Shown here one piece after another: positions 44,712 through 57,600 of a stretch of DNA of 64,000 nt; the stretch's first letter is position 1; each line of letters opens with the position of its first letter. A model generated the notes under the pieces. The model did not search any database, had not been told where the DNA came from, and worked only from the letters and a program-made list of their open reading frames with translations. The stretch is from Chytriomyces cf. hyalinus JEL632 (taxonomy: Eukaryota; Chytridiomycota; Chytridiomycetes; Chytridiales; Chytriomycetaceae). The stretch spans positions 489,146 through 553,145 of the forward strand of contig JAIWWG010000013.1 of assembly GCA_025435555.1 (NCBI GenBank), written 5' to 3'. Both the position numbers and the translations under genes were made by a program.

Positions 44712-47700
44712 TCACCGACTCACGGCAACGACCCTCTTTCTCTTGCCTTTACTACCTTTTCCCTTCACCTCGGGCTCTTCCTCCTCAACTCCAATTGCCT
44801 CCAGAAACTCTTTTGAATGGTTCATATCCCAGTCACGTTTCATATATTTAAGTCCAGCAATGTTGTAACCAATGGTGTCGCGCTGCTGCCGAAGTTGTGC
44901 TGGCAGCAATGCTTTCAATTGCAACAGCACCGGCCGGCAAACTCGCGATGTCGTAATTTCATTGTGGTGACTTGAGAGAATGTGATGCAGCACTCTGGAG
45001 GAGATATTTGTGTTCCAGCCCTAAAAAATGACATTAAAAGCCAGAAGCACATCATAGGCTCATTCAACCAACCTTTTCCACCCAAACTCGCAAGATGTGC
45101 AGCAATTCAATCACTTTGGCGAATGGAAGGACCAAAAGTGCCTGCTCCAAATCTCCCGAACGAATTCCCTCAATTACATGCAGCACATACGCCTCAGGGG
45201 GCCAGTCATCAAGTCCAGCTACAGAGACGTACGGGTTGCGAGGTTCAAGGGCAGGCCTCGACTCTTCCCGTTCTTTTTTAGTTTGGGTGACTCCGGCTTC
45301 TTTCGCTGCCTTCATTTTCTCCTCCCAACGTGCCAGCGCTTTGGCATCCATTTCTCGCTTCTCCGTCTCTTCGGCGAAAATGTCCATGGCTTCGAGAATT
45401 TTTTCTCCTGCAAGCAGAGTCTCTGTTGTCTTCCGTGTGGCATTTCCAACTTCTGCCGGATCTCCGCTGGTTCCCATCCCCGAAACTGCTTTCGAGAGAC
45501 CATCAATTTCAGCGTCGGTAGCGACACCAGATCCAATGGCTTGATTGTTCCGTTCGTCGTCGTCCATGTTGTTCTTTTCATAAAGTTCCTCGAGCTCACG
45601 TTCGCGCTCTTCTTCAAGTGCAAACTAATAATGTTGTCAACGGATTGATGTGGCACGAGAACGCAGTGACAATAGTCTTACCTGCTCATCGGTTTTTTCC
45701 CAAATTCGAATGGAACGATCGTGTGATCCACTGACAACGATGGACCCGTATTTTCCAACCGCAAGGGCCCATACCTCACCATGATGACCATCCACTTTCA
45801 TAATTTGTTCAAACTAAGTGAGGTTGAAGAAAAGGCAAAAGTTCAGTCTCTGGCGCTGGGGGAATTCAAGCGTAACAAACAATCATACCTTGTCAGCATC
45901 CCACCATTTGACCAGCTTGTCTTTTCCAGCAGTCACTATGTAATGCGTTCCAAAAACCCATCGGACAGCCATGACACTGTCTTCATGCGCTCGAAGACTC
46001 TTGTGACAGTCACCGAAATCCAGCCCCCAAATTTTCACGCTCTTGTCTGCTGAACCTGTTGCAATCAGTGTTCCATCTGATGAAATGTCCATGCTTAAGA
46101 CAGGGAGAGTGTGGCCGTAAAGACTCAAAAAGAATTTCAAAGTGTCCGCATAGAACACTTTCACAGTGCAATCCAACAGCGCAACAGCAAGCAACTTGCC
46201 GTCGTGGCTGTGTCTCACAGCAAGAACATCTTCACTCAACTTGAGCGTTCGAATATGGGTCAGAGTCAATCGCTTGCTACCTCCAGCCTCTTCAATCAGA
46301 GCAAATTCCCAAAATTTGACATCTTTATCCGCACTTCCAGTTGTGATACCCCTTCGATCTGGCCATACTTGCAAGGACCAGATGGACCCTTCGTGAGCTT
46401 GAATGTTCTCAATCATGGTGTAGCTTCCCAGATGGAAGATTTGAAGCTCTCCGGTTTTTGTTCCAATGATGACATGGTTGTTTCCGGGAACAAATGTGCT
46501 GCAGAGTGCGTAACCACTTTCCATCGTTGATAGGCATTTTCGACTTTCAATTTTCCACAATTTAATGCTGGAATGTGAGCCGGAGACGAGCATTGTGTCA
46601 TCGCTGCTCAGAGCAAGCGTGCGCACATCATTTCGATGACCGGCCGAATCCAAAATGACGTCCTGACGAGTTGGCTCCTCTTTTGATTCCAAACCTGCAG
46701 TGTGCACTTCCAGTTGATTTGAAGTCAGGGATGCGAGAATTTGGAAAGCGGAATCTTCTTTTGTCGCAGAAAACGTGGAAGTGGAGGGCGAGACATCAAT
46801 CGACCGAATTTTAGCACTGCAGCGGATAGCACTAATTCGTGGAATTTCGTCTGCAATCGTCAAAAGTTTGGATTCGGCGTCGTTTGTTTCATCGGATTTT
46901 TTGTCCTTGTTTCGTCGCTTGAGACGAGCCTCTCTTTTCCGCAGTTCGGATTCAGTTCGGATTTTGTACACTTCTGCGAGTCTGTCCGATCCCTGAAAGA
47001 AAGAATCTCAGTTACAACGCGCAATAAACAACGAAAAAATGAGTTCGATCCTCACCTGAATGACCAAGTACCTCCTTGAGTCATGAACTTTTATGGTGGT
47101 GACACTCTCTTTGCTTTGCCTCTCCAAAACACCATGAGATGTAATGCATCTTCGAAGCGTTTTTTGGGCAGCTTCCTCTTCTGCTGCTTTCGAATCGGCA
47201 ATTGAATTTCCATCGACGTCCATCGTGAATGATCCTCCAATAGCTCCATTATTGACGGGTTCAAGCTTCTCACTCAGAACCTTCAAATCCAACTTCCAAA
47301 CTCGAACTTCTCCTTCTGATCCTCCGGTTACAACTGTGAGAATTCGGTCGGCAGCGTTTTCAACCTCAGGATCGGCATTTTTTTCAAGTTTTGCAGAATC
47401 AAAGACCTCCATCGCCCGAACTTCGCCACGATGCGCAATAACAGTCTCAACACAATGCTGAGTGCCTAATAAGGTAAGAAGTATGACGTGAGAAAAAAAA
47501 ATAGAGAATGTGTTGGATTGAAAAGAGCATTCCCTACCTAAATCCCAAAACTTCAGCATAGTGTCTTTACTTGCACTAACAATATGATCGCATCCAAAGT
47601 CTTCTGCTTCAATGAATCGGAGGGCTGTGATTTGGTCCTTGTGGCCTCTAAGTCTGTAAAGACCAGTCTCAGAGATGGTGTCCCACACAACCAGATCCGT

Positions 47701-48204
47701 ATCCTTCGATCCTGATGCAAGTCGAGCGCCATCTTTCGAAAAGCTGAATGCGGTAACTGCGCTCTTGTGTCCAGTGAAAGTTGTTGAAGTTGTTGCAGTT
47801 GCAAAGTCCCAAATACGAATAGAGCCATCCGCATACCTAAACACAAACAGTTAAACCTCGAGACTTCAACTTATTGTGGAATTCTTGGAAGCAATGAAAA
47901 GGCGACACCCACCCAACGGCAAACTTTTCTCCATTTGGGCTGCGATCGATGCAGGTGACCTCAGAGCTGTTGTCAACGTCTTCCCATGTGGCGATCTGAA
48001 CATTGCAGAATATAAGTATGACAAACGGGAGGACCCTTTCTGGGCAGTCACCAGCTCGCCCTTCCTGATATCCCATACGCCCACTGTCTCCAGTGCAGGC
48101 GCAACCGCGTACTTGCCGTCGCGCGAATAGCAAACAGGAGAGCTGCTGCTGGTGATGACACCAAGCGATGCCGCTTGCTTGTACTTTAAATACAGTTTCG
48201 GCAT
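44712..48204 (-). CDS. UTP12: U3 snoRNP (SSU processome) protein Utp12/WDR3
   Basis: Eight exons: 48052-48204, 47913-47995, 47538-47836, 47056-47465, 45889-46992, 45682-45813, 45073-45624 and 44712-45020, 1013 aa. The N-terminus [17 protein letters not shown] is followed by two WD propellers: [68 protein letters not shown], then [20 protein letters not shown] and [20 protein letters not shown], which are nearly invariant in this family, and [14 protein letters not shown]. The C-terminal Utp12 domain reads [20 protein letters not shown] and includes [11 protein letters not shown] and [14 protein letters not shown], ending in a Lys-rich tail. Utp12 joins Utp13 in the UTP-B subcomplex for 18S rRNA processing. 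One intron (47466-47537) is open in frame. Confidence 0.95.
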
Positions 48205-48349
48205 GGGGAGTTGAGCTGCGTTTTTGACGGGTTTTGCAAAAAAAAGAAAGAAAGACGATTTTACATTTTATCAGCCTCACCCACAGCAACAGCTTGAGAG
48301 GTACTCATCTGCTACCACCCCCTCAGATACAGCTCTGTCTTGCATCTAT

Positions 48350-49148
48350 TTATTCAAAGCTTTTCGATGGTATCTTCCACACACTTGTTCGGCGCATCAG
48401 CCGCACAAAGTCCTCCTCGCTGATCTCGCCGTCATTGTCCTTGTCAGCCTCTTCAACCATTTCTTTGATTTCCTCAGCCGTGAAATCTTCACCCACTAAT
48501 TCTGCAATGTTTTTGATGTGCGTTGCTGAGATGCGCATTCGGTTCACGTTGAGGGCCTCTCTGATGACGTGGAACAGCTTTTGCATCTCCAGTTTTGCCA
48601 TATTGCCAACCTTACAGAAGCCATCGTGAGTTAATGGAATAAGACCGCAAACACCGACATAAATACCAGGCGTTTTGTGACCATTGCGAGAAACTCTTCG
48701 TAGTCAATTGTCCCGCTTCCGTCTTGATCCATCTCGGCAAGCATCATTTTGTTTTCCTCTTTGGTAGGTTCAAATCCCATGGCCTTCATTGCAATTCTCC
48801 ACTCCTTGTTGGTGATGGATCCTGAGCCGTCAGTGTCGAATAAATGAAATGCTTCGCGAACTTCGGACTCTTGATCTTCCGTAAGAACCAGCACCCTTTG
48901 TTTCGGTTTGATGGACTTGGCCGGTGCATTCTTGGGCTTCAAGCCACCGGATTCTTTTCTGTCTGACGCCACTGCTGCTGTCTTTTGATTTTGATCCGAG
49001 ACAACCGTCGGCGGTTCTGGCAAACCGACCGCTGTATCTTAGGGCGACCATTCTGAAGTACGCTGGAATATCTGGGTATACCTGGTTTAATGGAGGCATT
49101 GGCCGGGGCAGGGGTTGTCCCGCGCGCTGATGGCTGGAGTGAGGCCAT
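48350..49148 (-). CDS. Centrin-like EF-hand protein
   Basis: Three exons: 49082-49148, 48667-49016 and 48350-48610, 225 aa. The first 65 residues form a basic tail with Pro, Ser and Lys, longer than in typical centrin (about 165-170 aa in all). EF-hand 1 is [12 protein letters not shown] after [11 protein letters not shown]-hand 2 is [14 protein letters not shown]-hand 3 has lost its ligands ([15 protein letters not shown]); EF-hand 4 is [12 protein letters not shown] followed by [11 protein letters not shown]. The word [12 protein letters not shown] and the end RLMRRT are centrin-like. Centrins work at the basal body and spindle pole and in nuclear export; in a flagellate this could be the basal-body form. 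The missing EF3 suggests three calcium sites at most. Start codon lies 25 bp from that of the epimerase gene. Confidence 0.85.
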
Positions 49149-49173
49149 TTTCTGACAAACTTTTCCAAAACAA
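49149..49173. promoter_or_regulatory. 25-bp gap between divergent start codons
   Basis: The ATG of the centrin-like gene (minus, 49148) and that of the epimerase gene (plus, 49174) are separated by only 25 bp. Promoter elements must overlap the coding sequences, or one start codon is mis-set. Confidence 0.5.
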
Positions 49174-50826
49174 ATGTTTGATGAACTGAACAAACCGCCC
49201 GTCGACCCTGATCCTACCCCCTGCATATTCGTTACTGGAGGGGCTGGGTACATTGGATCCAATACCGTGTTGGAAATCCTGCTGAAAAAGAGAGAAATCA
49301 ACAACTCCGATTGGGAAGTTGTCGTTGTGGACAATTTACGAAACTCAAACATGGGTGCGATATCTTAATCAACGCAACCTGAATCTATTCTCACGTTTGT
49401 GAATTCGATTGCAGCTTCTCTTGTGATTACTCAGAAGTTAGCGCAGCAGAAAATCCTTGCATTCCATCAAGTGGACCTACTGGACTTGACGGCAGTCCAA
49501 ACCATTTTCAGACTCCATCCGAATGTCTGGGCCGTGATCCATTTTGCCTGTGAGGGTTTTCGATGCTGATGAGATGACTTAACAAAATCGCGAATTGCAG
49601 CACTCAAATCTGTCGCGGAATCATGCGCGAACCCGCTTCTATACTATGACATCAACTTAAAATCCGCGCTCAACGTTCTCTCTTGCGCGAATGAACGGAT
49701 CACAACAAATCGAAATAATCGAGACTTCATGTTCATCTTTTCTTCAAGCGCGTGCGTTTACGGAGATTCACTTGACCATCTGGAGTACGACTTTCGCAAA
49801 GGGCAAATGATGGGTGCCACGGAGGAATGTTTAACGAAGCCCAAGTCCCCGTATGGAAAGACGAAGCAATTCACCGAAGACATGATTCGTGACATCTGCA
49901 AACAATACGCAAGCCTGAAAACCACTCCAGGTAGTGGCGATGATGGGAGTGGAATGATGAAAGCCGCCATCTTGAGGTACTTTAATCCAGTTGGTAAGAA
50001 AGTGCCATTGTCTGAAAGGTCAATTGGTTGAAAGCTAACGCGTGAAATCAGGGGCTCATTCAAGCGGCCATTTGGGAGAATACAACAATCAAGAACCAGA
50101 GAACTTGGTGCCTGTTGTGACAAGACTTGTACGAAGACTGCGAGACGCACCGGGCGAGTTCCAAGGCGCTGTGAAAATCTTTGGATCCGACTGGCCCACG
50201 CCCGATGGAAGCGCAATTCGAGACTATCTACACATATCAGACCTGGCGAAATCGCATGTCTGCGCATTGGAGCGACTAAAAACCTTGAAGCAACCCAACG
50301 AACCAACCCCAACGCTAACGGATCCGTGGAACTGTCTAACATTCAATATCGGATGCGGCGAAGGGAAAAGCGTGAAAGAAGTCGTTGCCATGATCGAGAA
50401 AGTTAGTGGTTTAAAAATCCCGACTGTGATGAGCGAGCGAAGGGCGGGCGACATTGGTATCGCGATTTCAAATCCATCCAAAGCATTCCAAGAGTTGAAT
50501 TGGAAGACTGAAAAGGTACTTGTCGGCTGCATTCTCAACTGTTACCCACCAGATTTTTAAATTTTTGATGTTGCAGAGTTTTGAAGATATGTGCCGAGAT
50601 GCATGGAAGTTTGAGCTCTCTTGCACGTATCAGGTACGAATGAACTAGCTTTTAAACGCGATATATTGACTGAGTTGGTACCCCCGTCACTTAGAAGACT
50701 TCGCTGAGCAAAGTTGCGAACGGCATGGCCGATGAGGCCGATGGAGTCGGTGCATACCTCAAAGATAGAAGTGGTATTACGGATGGAGCAGATTTGGCCG
50801 TCGCTGCCGCAGCGGAATTACACTGA
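49174..50826 (+). CDS. UDP-glucose 4-epimerase
   Basis: Six exons: 49174-49354, 49415-49549, 49601-49993, 50052-50515, 50577-50633 and 50695-50826, 453 aa. The NAD-binding GGAGYIGSNT motif follows CIFVT near residue 18, with VVVVDNLRNSN after the second strand. Conserved blocks: VIHFASLKSVAES (an intron replaces the usual Ala with Ser), IFSSSACVYGD with the catalytic Ser, SPYGKTK with the YxxxK pair, LRYFNPVGAHSSGHLGE, and DWPTPDGSAIRDYLHISDLA, then FNIGCGEGKSVKEVVAMIE and RRAGDIGIAI. It interconverts UDP-glucose and UDP-galactose in the Leloir pathway. The last exon adds a 43-residue Ala/Asp-rich C-terminal extension (LSKVANGMADEADGVGAYL) not usual in the family. No mutarotase domain is fused, unlike yeast Gal10. 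Confidence 0.9.
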
Positions 50827-50892
50827 TTTTGAATATATACTTTCGCTGCATTGTGTTCATAACTTGAAAGGAACAAAAAAAAAAAAGACACG

Positions 50893-51397
50893 ATGGCCGC
50901 CAACAAAGTTGAAGTTGAAGACAACAAGAACGCCATTTTCTATGACCGAATCCAAGCAGAGACGATCAAGAAGGAGCTACGCGTTCACCATCTGTATGAG
51001 CATTACGCCCTCAGTCCTTCCGTCAAAACGAGTAAGTGCTGTTGATAGACCTCGTTGCTTCCAGCCTCTCACACACTTGGGCCAGAACTCGTGATCAACA
51101 ATAAACCCCAGTCCATGACGCTCAGCAATACTGAAGTTGAAGCAGAGGACGGTACGAATCTGATTCACTTTGACATGTCGGTCATTGAACCACTTCTGTA
51201 CAGATGAATACAACCAGCACTCCAAGTACCAGTCTCTGACACCGCGCGAACGATACCCAGCCCCAATTACATCTTCTCAATTGTACGGTTGGGATACTAA
51301 GACGCTTTTCAGGACATCTGACACAAGGTTCTACCATCCCCGCGTCCAATGCGACATTACCAAGAGCTACGCGCAAACCTTTGGGGGCAAGAAATAA
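50893..51397 (+). CDS. CFAP144: Cilia and flagella protein CFAP144 (FAM183)
   Basis: Three exons: 50893-51031, 51065-51151 and 51204-51397, 139 aa, close to the 134 aa of the human protein. The helix FYDRIQAETIKKELRVHHLY matches the family's IRKE...LY start; NKPQSM matches its KP-S word; YPAPITSSQLYGWDTKTL matches the Y-P-T-x-Q-x-GW block; and RFYHPRVQCDITKSYAQTFG matches the FHHP...DIT-Y end. CFAP144 is a microtubule inner protein of ciliary doublets, present only in organisms with motile cilia. A conserved gene like this is strong evidence that the organism makes flagellated zoospores. Intron 51032-51064 is only 33 nt and 51152-51203 is 52 nt. Confidence 0.82.
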
Positions 51398-51653
51398 TCA
51401 CAATTCCGAATTCAAATTACACGATTGAAATTGGTCTTTTAGGTATCGCTTGCGCCTCTTTTTGAAAGCTGTTGTGTCAGAGAGCCGGAAATAAAGTGAA
51501 ACGATGCTATACGATGCACCAATAAAACGGAAAAAGGCGTGACCGAATTGTCCTCAAAGGATGTTCCATGATCGCTGCGGTGTGTATCATCACTCGATCA
51601 CGGGGTCACATTCCGATGGGACATTTTCAGACAATGGAAAGTATTCGAGAAGA

Positions 51654-54600
51654 ATGAGCAGTAATCAAAGCGGAGGCGACACCTTTATCAAGCATACGCT
51701 GGAGCAACTCGTAAATGCGAGAGAGGGCAAAAAGATTCCAGCTCTTCTGCAGAGCGCGAAACAGGCGCTAGGTTCGTGTTTTACCACTTCCAATCTTCAT
51801 GGCTGATAGCCATGACAACATTTTCACAGTCGCTTTGGAAAAGAAGGAACCCGATTTACTGGCTATGCAGTCTATATTTCAGCCATTTCAAATAGCGTGT
51901 CAGTCGCGGCAGAGCGTGCTGGCGACAACTGCGATCGACTGTCTAGGGAAACTGTTCACATACAACTACTGGGGAAAATGCAATATTGTAAATGAAGCAA
52001 ACGAAGAAGAAGAAAGCCAAATAATGAGTCAGCTGGCACAAGGAGAATTTTCCCGCAGCATGGCAACTCCAACCTCGTCCAGCCCAACGCGCACAGTTTC
52101 GAAATCTGATGCGGACGACGAAAAGGACGGCTTCGAAACAGACAAAAACGACAAGAGCTCCAAAGGAATTGTCGGACAAGTTGTGGACACAATTTGCGAC
52201 GTGTTCAGCGAGAGCATCGATGATAAGTTACAGCTTCAGATTGTCAAGGCTTTGATGAGCGCGATTTCGAGCACAGATCCAAAGTCAGCCCTTCACGGAA
52301 GCGTGCTTCTCCGCGCCGTTCGAACGACGTACAATGTCTTCCTATTCTCAAAAACACCAAATACTCAGATGGTTGCACAAGCAACTTTACAACAAATGGT
52401 CACTGCGCTGTTCAGTCGCATCCCACCACCATCATTGGGGAAATCTTTTACCAGAGATGTTAGCACTATTTTCCCTGATGCAGCTCCAGGAAGCCTGCAA
52501 GGAAGTGTACACGAAAATGACAGTGGCGTGGGCAGCGGCAGGTGATATGCCTCGCCCCAGCAAAGGAATCACATTCCCTGTTTTAACCCAGACAATTCAA
52601 ATTAGCAATTCTTCGGCAGCTGCACTGTCCAACGACAGTTCAGAATTTGGCAATGGTCGAAAGGACCCGTTGAACGAAACATATCGCGATTTGCAACTTG
52701 TTTTTCGAGCGCTGTGCAAACTCAGTATGAAGCAAATAACCGGGCCTGAAACGTAATTTCATCCTTTCGAGCGGATTTTCCAGCATCTGACACGGCTTCT
52801 TTAGGACTACGACCGATTTGAAGTCACCGCCTCTGCGATCCAAACTTCTATCGCTTCACCTGATCAACTCGGTACTTGCATCGTACATCCACGTCTTCTT
52901 TTTGCCAACTCCGATTCTGTTCCCGAGCGGAACTCCGAAAGAGTCGGTTCTTTTCATCCATTCCGTGAAGCAATATTTGTGCCTGTCTCTGAGCCGAAAC
53001 ACGTCAAGCATTTTGCCGCAAGTTTTTGACGTCAGTTTGGAGATTTTCGGAAAGTCGTTGCTTGGGCTGAGATCCGTTCTAAAGGTACATAATTTAATTC
53101 TCTGCGACATGTCTTTTGATCGCATGTACACTTGTCGAAAAACAGAAAGAAATGTCGGTGGTATTTACCGAGATTATTATTCCCATTGCGGAAGCGCGAC
53201 CCACAGTCACATTCCATCAACGCATGTCACTTTTGAAATCCATCAACCGCATTTTAAGCGACCCCGCTACCGATGGAGGCAAGATTCTGGTGGAAATATA
53301 TCTAAACTACGACTGCGACCTCGAAGCATCGGCCCAAGAAAACATTTGGGAGCGTTTAGTCAACACACTCTCCATGTTGGTCCAGGAAAGCAACACGGCT
53401 CAAATAGGCCCAGCGGCCAGTTCAACGATTACAAGCGGGGTTTCATATGCGCAGGGACCGCCTTCTTTGACCACTGCGAATCTCGTGGCATACACAAAGG
53501 AGCAACTGAAGGAGCTAAATTCATCCACCGGGGACTTTAAAGATCTTAAGAAGAAGGGACTCGACTTGATGGTGCGCGGTCTGCTGAAGCCACTTGTTTC
53601 GTGGATAACTGGAAAACTGGAGAATGAGGCCAAAAAAACAGAATCACAGCCAAGTAGTTCTGAAAAAGATAATGATTCGGGTTTAGGGCTCTTGAAGGAA
53701 GGCGATAAAATGCACGTCGCTGCAGACGATCCCACGCAGTTTCAAAACTTGAAACACAGAAAGCAGGTGTTGTTGGAAGGTATCAAGCGCTTTAACACGA
53801 AGCCGAAAAAGGTGATTGCCTTTGTGTTACCCAGGCCGTTCTCTCTTTTGCTGATCGTGCATGTTCAGGGGGTTCAATATCTGTTGGATTCTGGTTGCAT
53901 TTCAACGCGAACGCCGAAAGACATCGCCAGCTTTTTGTTGCACACAGAAGGTCTGAATAAGACCATGATTGGGGAATTCCTTGGAGAAGGGTGAGGCAAC
54001 CCAGTATAACACTGATTGAATACTGCTCACACTATGGAATATAAAAGGGATGAGGAAAACATTGCAATCATGCACGCATTCGTGGATGAAATGGAATTCA
54101 CTCACTTGCCTTTCGTGTCAGCTCTTCGAAACTTTCTGCAGTCGTTCCGTTTACCCGGCGAGTCCCAAAAGATTGACAGATTCATGCTCAAGTTTGCAGG
54201 CCGCTATGTGCAGGGTAACCCGACCAGTTTCTCAAGTGCTGACACAGCGTATGTCCTCGCGTACAGCGTGATTATGTTGAATACAGATCAGCACAACAAC
54301 CAGGTCAAAAAGAAAATGTCCAAGCATGAATTCTTGCGGAATAACAGGTGCGATTTGTTCTGGTGAATGAAGTGATGTGTTGTCGCTGAACGATATGAGC
54401 AGAGGAATCGATGAAGGCAAAGACATCCCCGCCGTCATTCTCGAAGCCATTTTTGACGAGATTCAAACAAATGAAATCGTCATGAAAGAGGAGCAACTGG
54501 CAAAAGGACCCAACGCACAGCCAGGCAGTCCCGCCTTGTCCAACAAGCGAGACACTAGTGACGCCATGGCGCTTAAAACAGAGGCCATATTCAACAGTAT

Positions 54601-57600
54601 GATGAAAGCCAACAAGCGGCCAGGAACCGCAACACCGCAAATCGATCAAGGAACTAGCCCGCAGAAGTCGAAGCAATACTTTACAGCAAGTCATTACGAG
54701 CATGTGAAGCCAATGTTTTCGATCATCTGGATGTCTGTGCTAGCCTCCATTTCATCCCCTCTTCAAGAATCGGAGGATGCTGAGCTGGTTAAAATGTCAC
54801 TTGAAGGTTTCAAGTATGCTGCCAAAATTGCGTGCATGTTTGATTTGGAAGCAGAGCGGAAATCTATTCTATCTACGCTCGCCAAAACCACGCATCTGAA
54901 CAATCTGTATGATCTGAAGCCGAAAAATGTCGAAGCCATTATTTGCCTGCTGGACATTGCCACGGTGTCAGGCAACAGCATCGCCGACAATTGGATGGAC
55001 GTGGTCCTTGCCATCAGCCAGTTGGAAAAAATCCAGCAACTCACGGCAGAAATCGCGAACCAAAGGTAACGGTCGAAAAGTTTTTCAGAAAACTCTAAAA
55101 AATTTGACATTTTTCAGAAACTTGGGAAATACAAAAACCCAGCAAAGCGCGCCGAAAAAGCTTTTAAACGAAGAAGCCATCGCTGCGGCACTCTGCCAGT
55201 CAATGACGCTGAGAGTCGACAAAGTGTTTGCCTCCTCCGCACAACTAAACGGCGCTGCCATCGTCGAATTTGTCAAAGCCATGTGTGCCGTTTCATGGGA
55301 CGAGATCACCAACACCTCCGCAAGCGCGGAGCATCCTCGCATGTACTGTCTGCAACGGCTCGTTGAGATCTCGTACTACAACATGAACCGCATCCGAGTG
55401 GAGTGGTCGAACCTGTGGGCCATTCTCGGCGACCATTTCAACCAAGTCGGATGCCATCCAAACTCGCAGGTCTGCTTCTTCGCAATCGACAAGCTGAGAC
55501 AGCTGGCCATGAAGTTTTTGGAGTTGGAAGAACTGCCGAATTTCAAGTTTCAAAAAGATTTTTTGAAGCCATTTGAATTTATTTTGGCCAACAACAACGA
55601 CACCAAGATCAAGGATATGGCGCTGGCGTGTTTGCAGCAAATGATTCAAGCAAAGGCAAAGACAATGAAATCTGGCTGGAAGGCCATGTTTGGCGCGTTC
55701 ATCAGCGCCGCCAAGGAACCCCACGGTAAAGCCCCGTTTTTTACAGAAAGCGGTTCCTAATTGCTCCCTTTGGACTTCACAGAGCAAATCCTAAACTTCT
55801 CTTTCGACATTGTCAAGTCCCTTTTCAAAAACTATTTTGAAAATGTCGTCGCGAATTTGGCGTTCCCGGACTTTGTTTCGTGCGTTGTTCAATTTTGCCA
55901 GAACAAAAAGTACGCAAAGACGAGGTGGGGACTTTATCCGAAATATATTTTAACTATCGCGACTCGGTTTGATTTCTATTTTATCCGCCAGTCTTCAAGC
56001 GATTGAGTTGCTTCGCCAGTCTTTCTCAAGAATCGTTGAACTTTCCAAAACTCCAACCGGAGCCAAAATCTTGCAGTCTACTGCAATTGCCACTGAAAAA
56101 ATCATGACAGAAATGATTGCAGGAACACCTGCAGCACAACTGATTCTCAACGGCATGGAGAAAACTATCCAAAGCACACCCATCAACGGAGCCCTGCCTA
56201 CGTCGTCCTTTTCCGACCTAAGCAACTCCAACACAACCATGGAGGACATTCAATTCAAGTTCTGGTTCCCCGTCTTCCACGCGCTTTACCTGGTCATCAT
56301 GTCATGTGACTTGGAAGTGCGAACACGGGCATTGAACCATTTGTTCGACGCTCTCAAGACGTATGGATCGTCCCTTTCGCATAGCTCGTGGGAAATTGTT
56401 GCCAACGGTTGTCTGTTCCCAATATTTGATGATTTGAAGAATTCGAAGCCAGAAGCTGGCGGCAGCAGTGTCGCACAATTTGCGTCCAAGGATGAAATGA
56501 ACACCTGGGTGAACACTACCATGATCCAAGTACTGAAACAGTTTATTGACCTGTTTGGCCAATATTTGAACGAGCTCATGTTCTGCGCAGACGGCGTGTT
56601 TGATTTGCTGGTAGTGTGCATGACTCAAGGTGAGCTGAGATAGTATTCCTGTCTTGTCGCAAACGGATCTAAACTCATGCAACGCTGACGAACAATCCAG
56701 AAAACGAAACGCTGGCGAGAATTGGTTCAACTTGCCTTCAGCAATTTATCGAGTCCAACTATCAAAAACTCGATGACCCAATGTGGGAACGCGTTTGTGC
56801 GATATTTACGCATCTCTTCAAAGTGACAACTCCTGAGGAACTGTTCTTTGACTATCGAACTGAAATGCCACAAGAACCAACGGGCGTTGTAGCTCCGCCA
56901 GAAAATGACCAAGATGAGGCCATCGCAAACTCACCTGCCACAGCCGATAACGAATCCAACAAACTGCTCCCAGCCGGCGTCCCGGACATTTCAGGTCGTA
57001 CGAAGCCACTGAAAAAAGACTTTCCTGGAATCATTACCAAATGCGTGTTGCATCTGCTCGTCATTCAAACCTTGCAAGATGTTTTGTCCTCGGGATCGGA
57101 GTCAGTTTACCGATCGCTGCCGTCCAGACATATCTTTGCCATGCTGGACTGCCTTGATAGAAGCTACCAATTTGCAAAAGCATTCAATGAAGAAATGGAG
57201 CTTCGGATGGCGTTGTATCGTATGGGTTTCATGAAGACGCTTCCGAACCTTTTGAAGCAGGAAACGAGCAGCGTTTCCACGTACATTACAATTCTGATAA
57301 AAATGTACTCTGATCCAAGCGAAGAAAGAAAAGTGACTCGCGGTGACATTGAGCAACGACTGATCCCGTGAGTAGCAAGTTTCATTTGCGCGATTTAAAT
57401 TCTAACATCATAACCACCCGTTTCCCTCCAGACTAAGCTTAAGTCTTCTCGTCAATTACAACAACCTCGATCCAGAATCCAAAAAACGGAACGTTGCTGC
57501 TTGGAGACCCGTCGTTGTTTGCATTCTCAACGCAATGATTGACTTTGATGACGCTCAGTTCAAACGGCACATTCCCATTTTTTACAACGAAGTTTTGAAT

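Noticed and set aside
53821-53868. In-frame sequence between exons of SEC7 read as coding
   Set aside because: It has a GTGATT donor and a GTTCAG acceptor and inserts 19 hydrophobic residues just before the Sec7 domain, where relatives have none.
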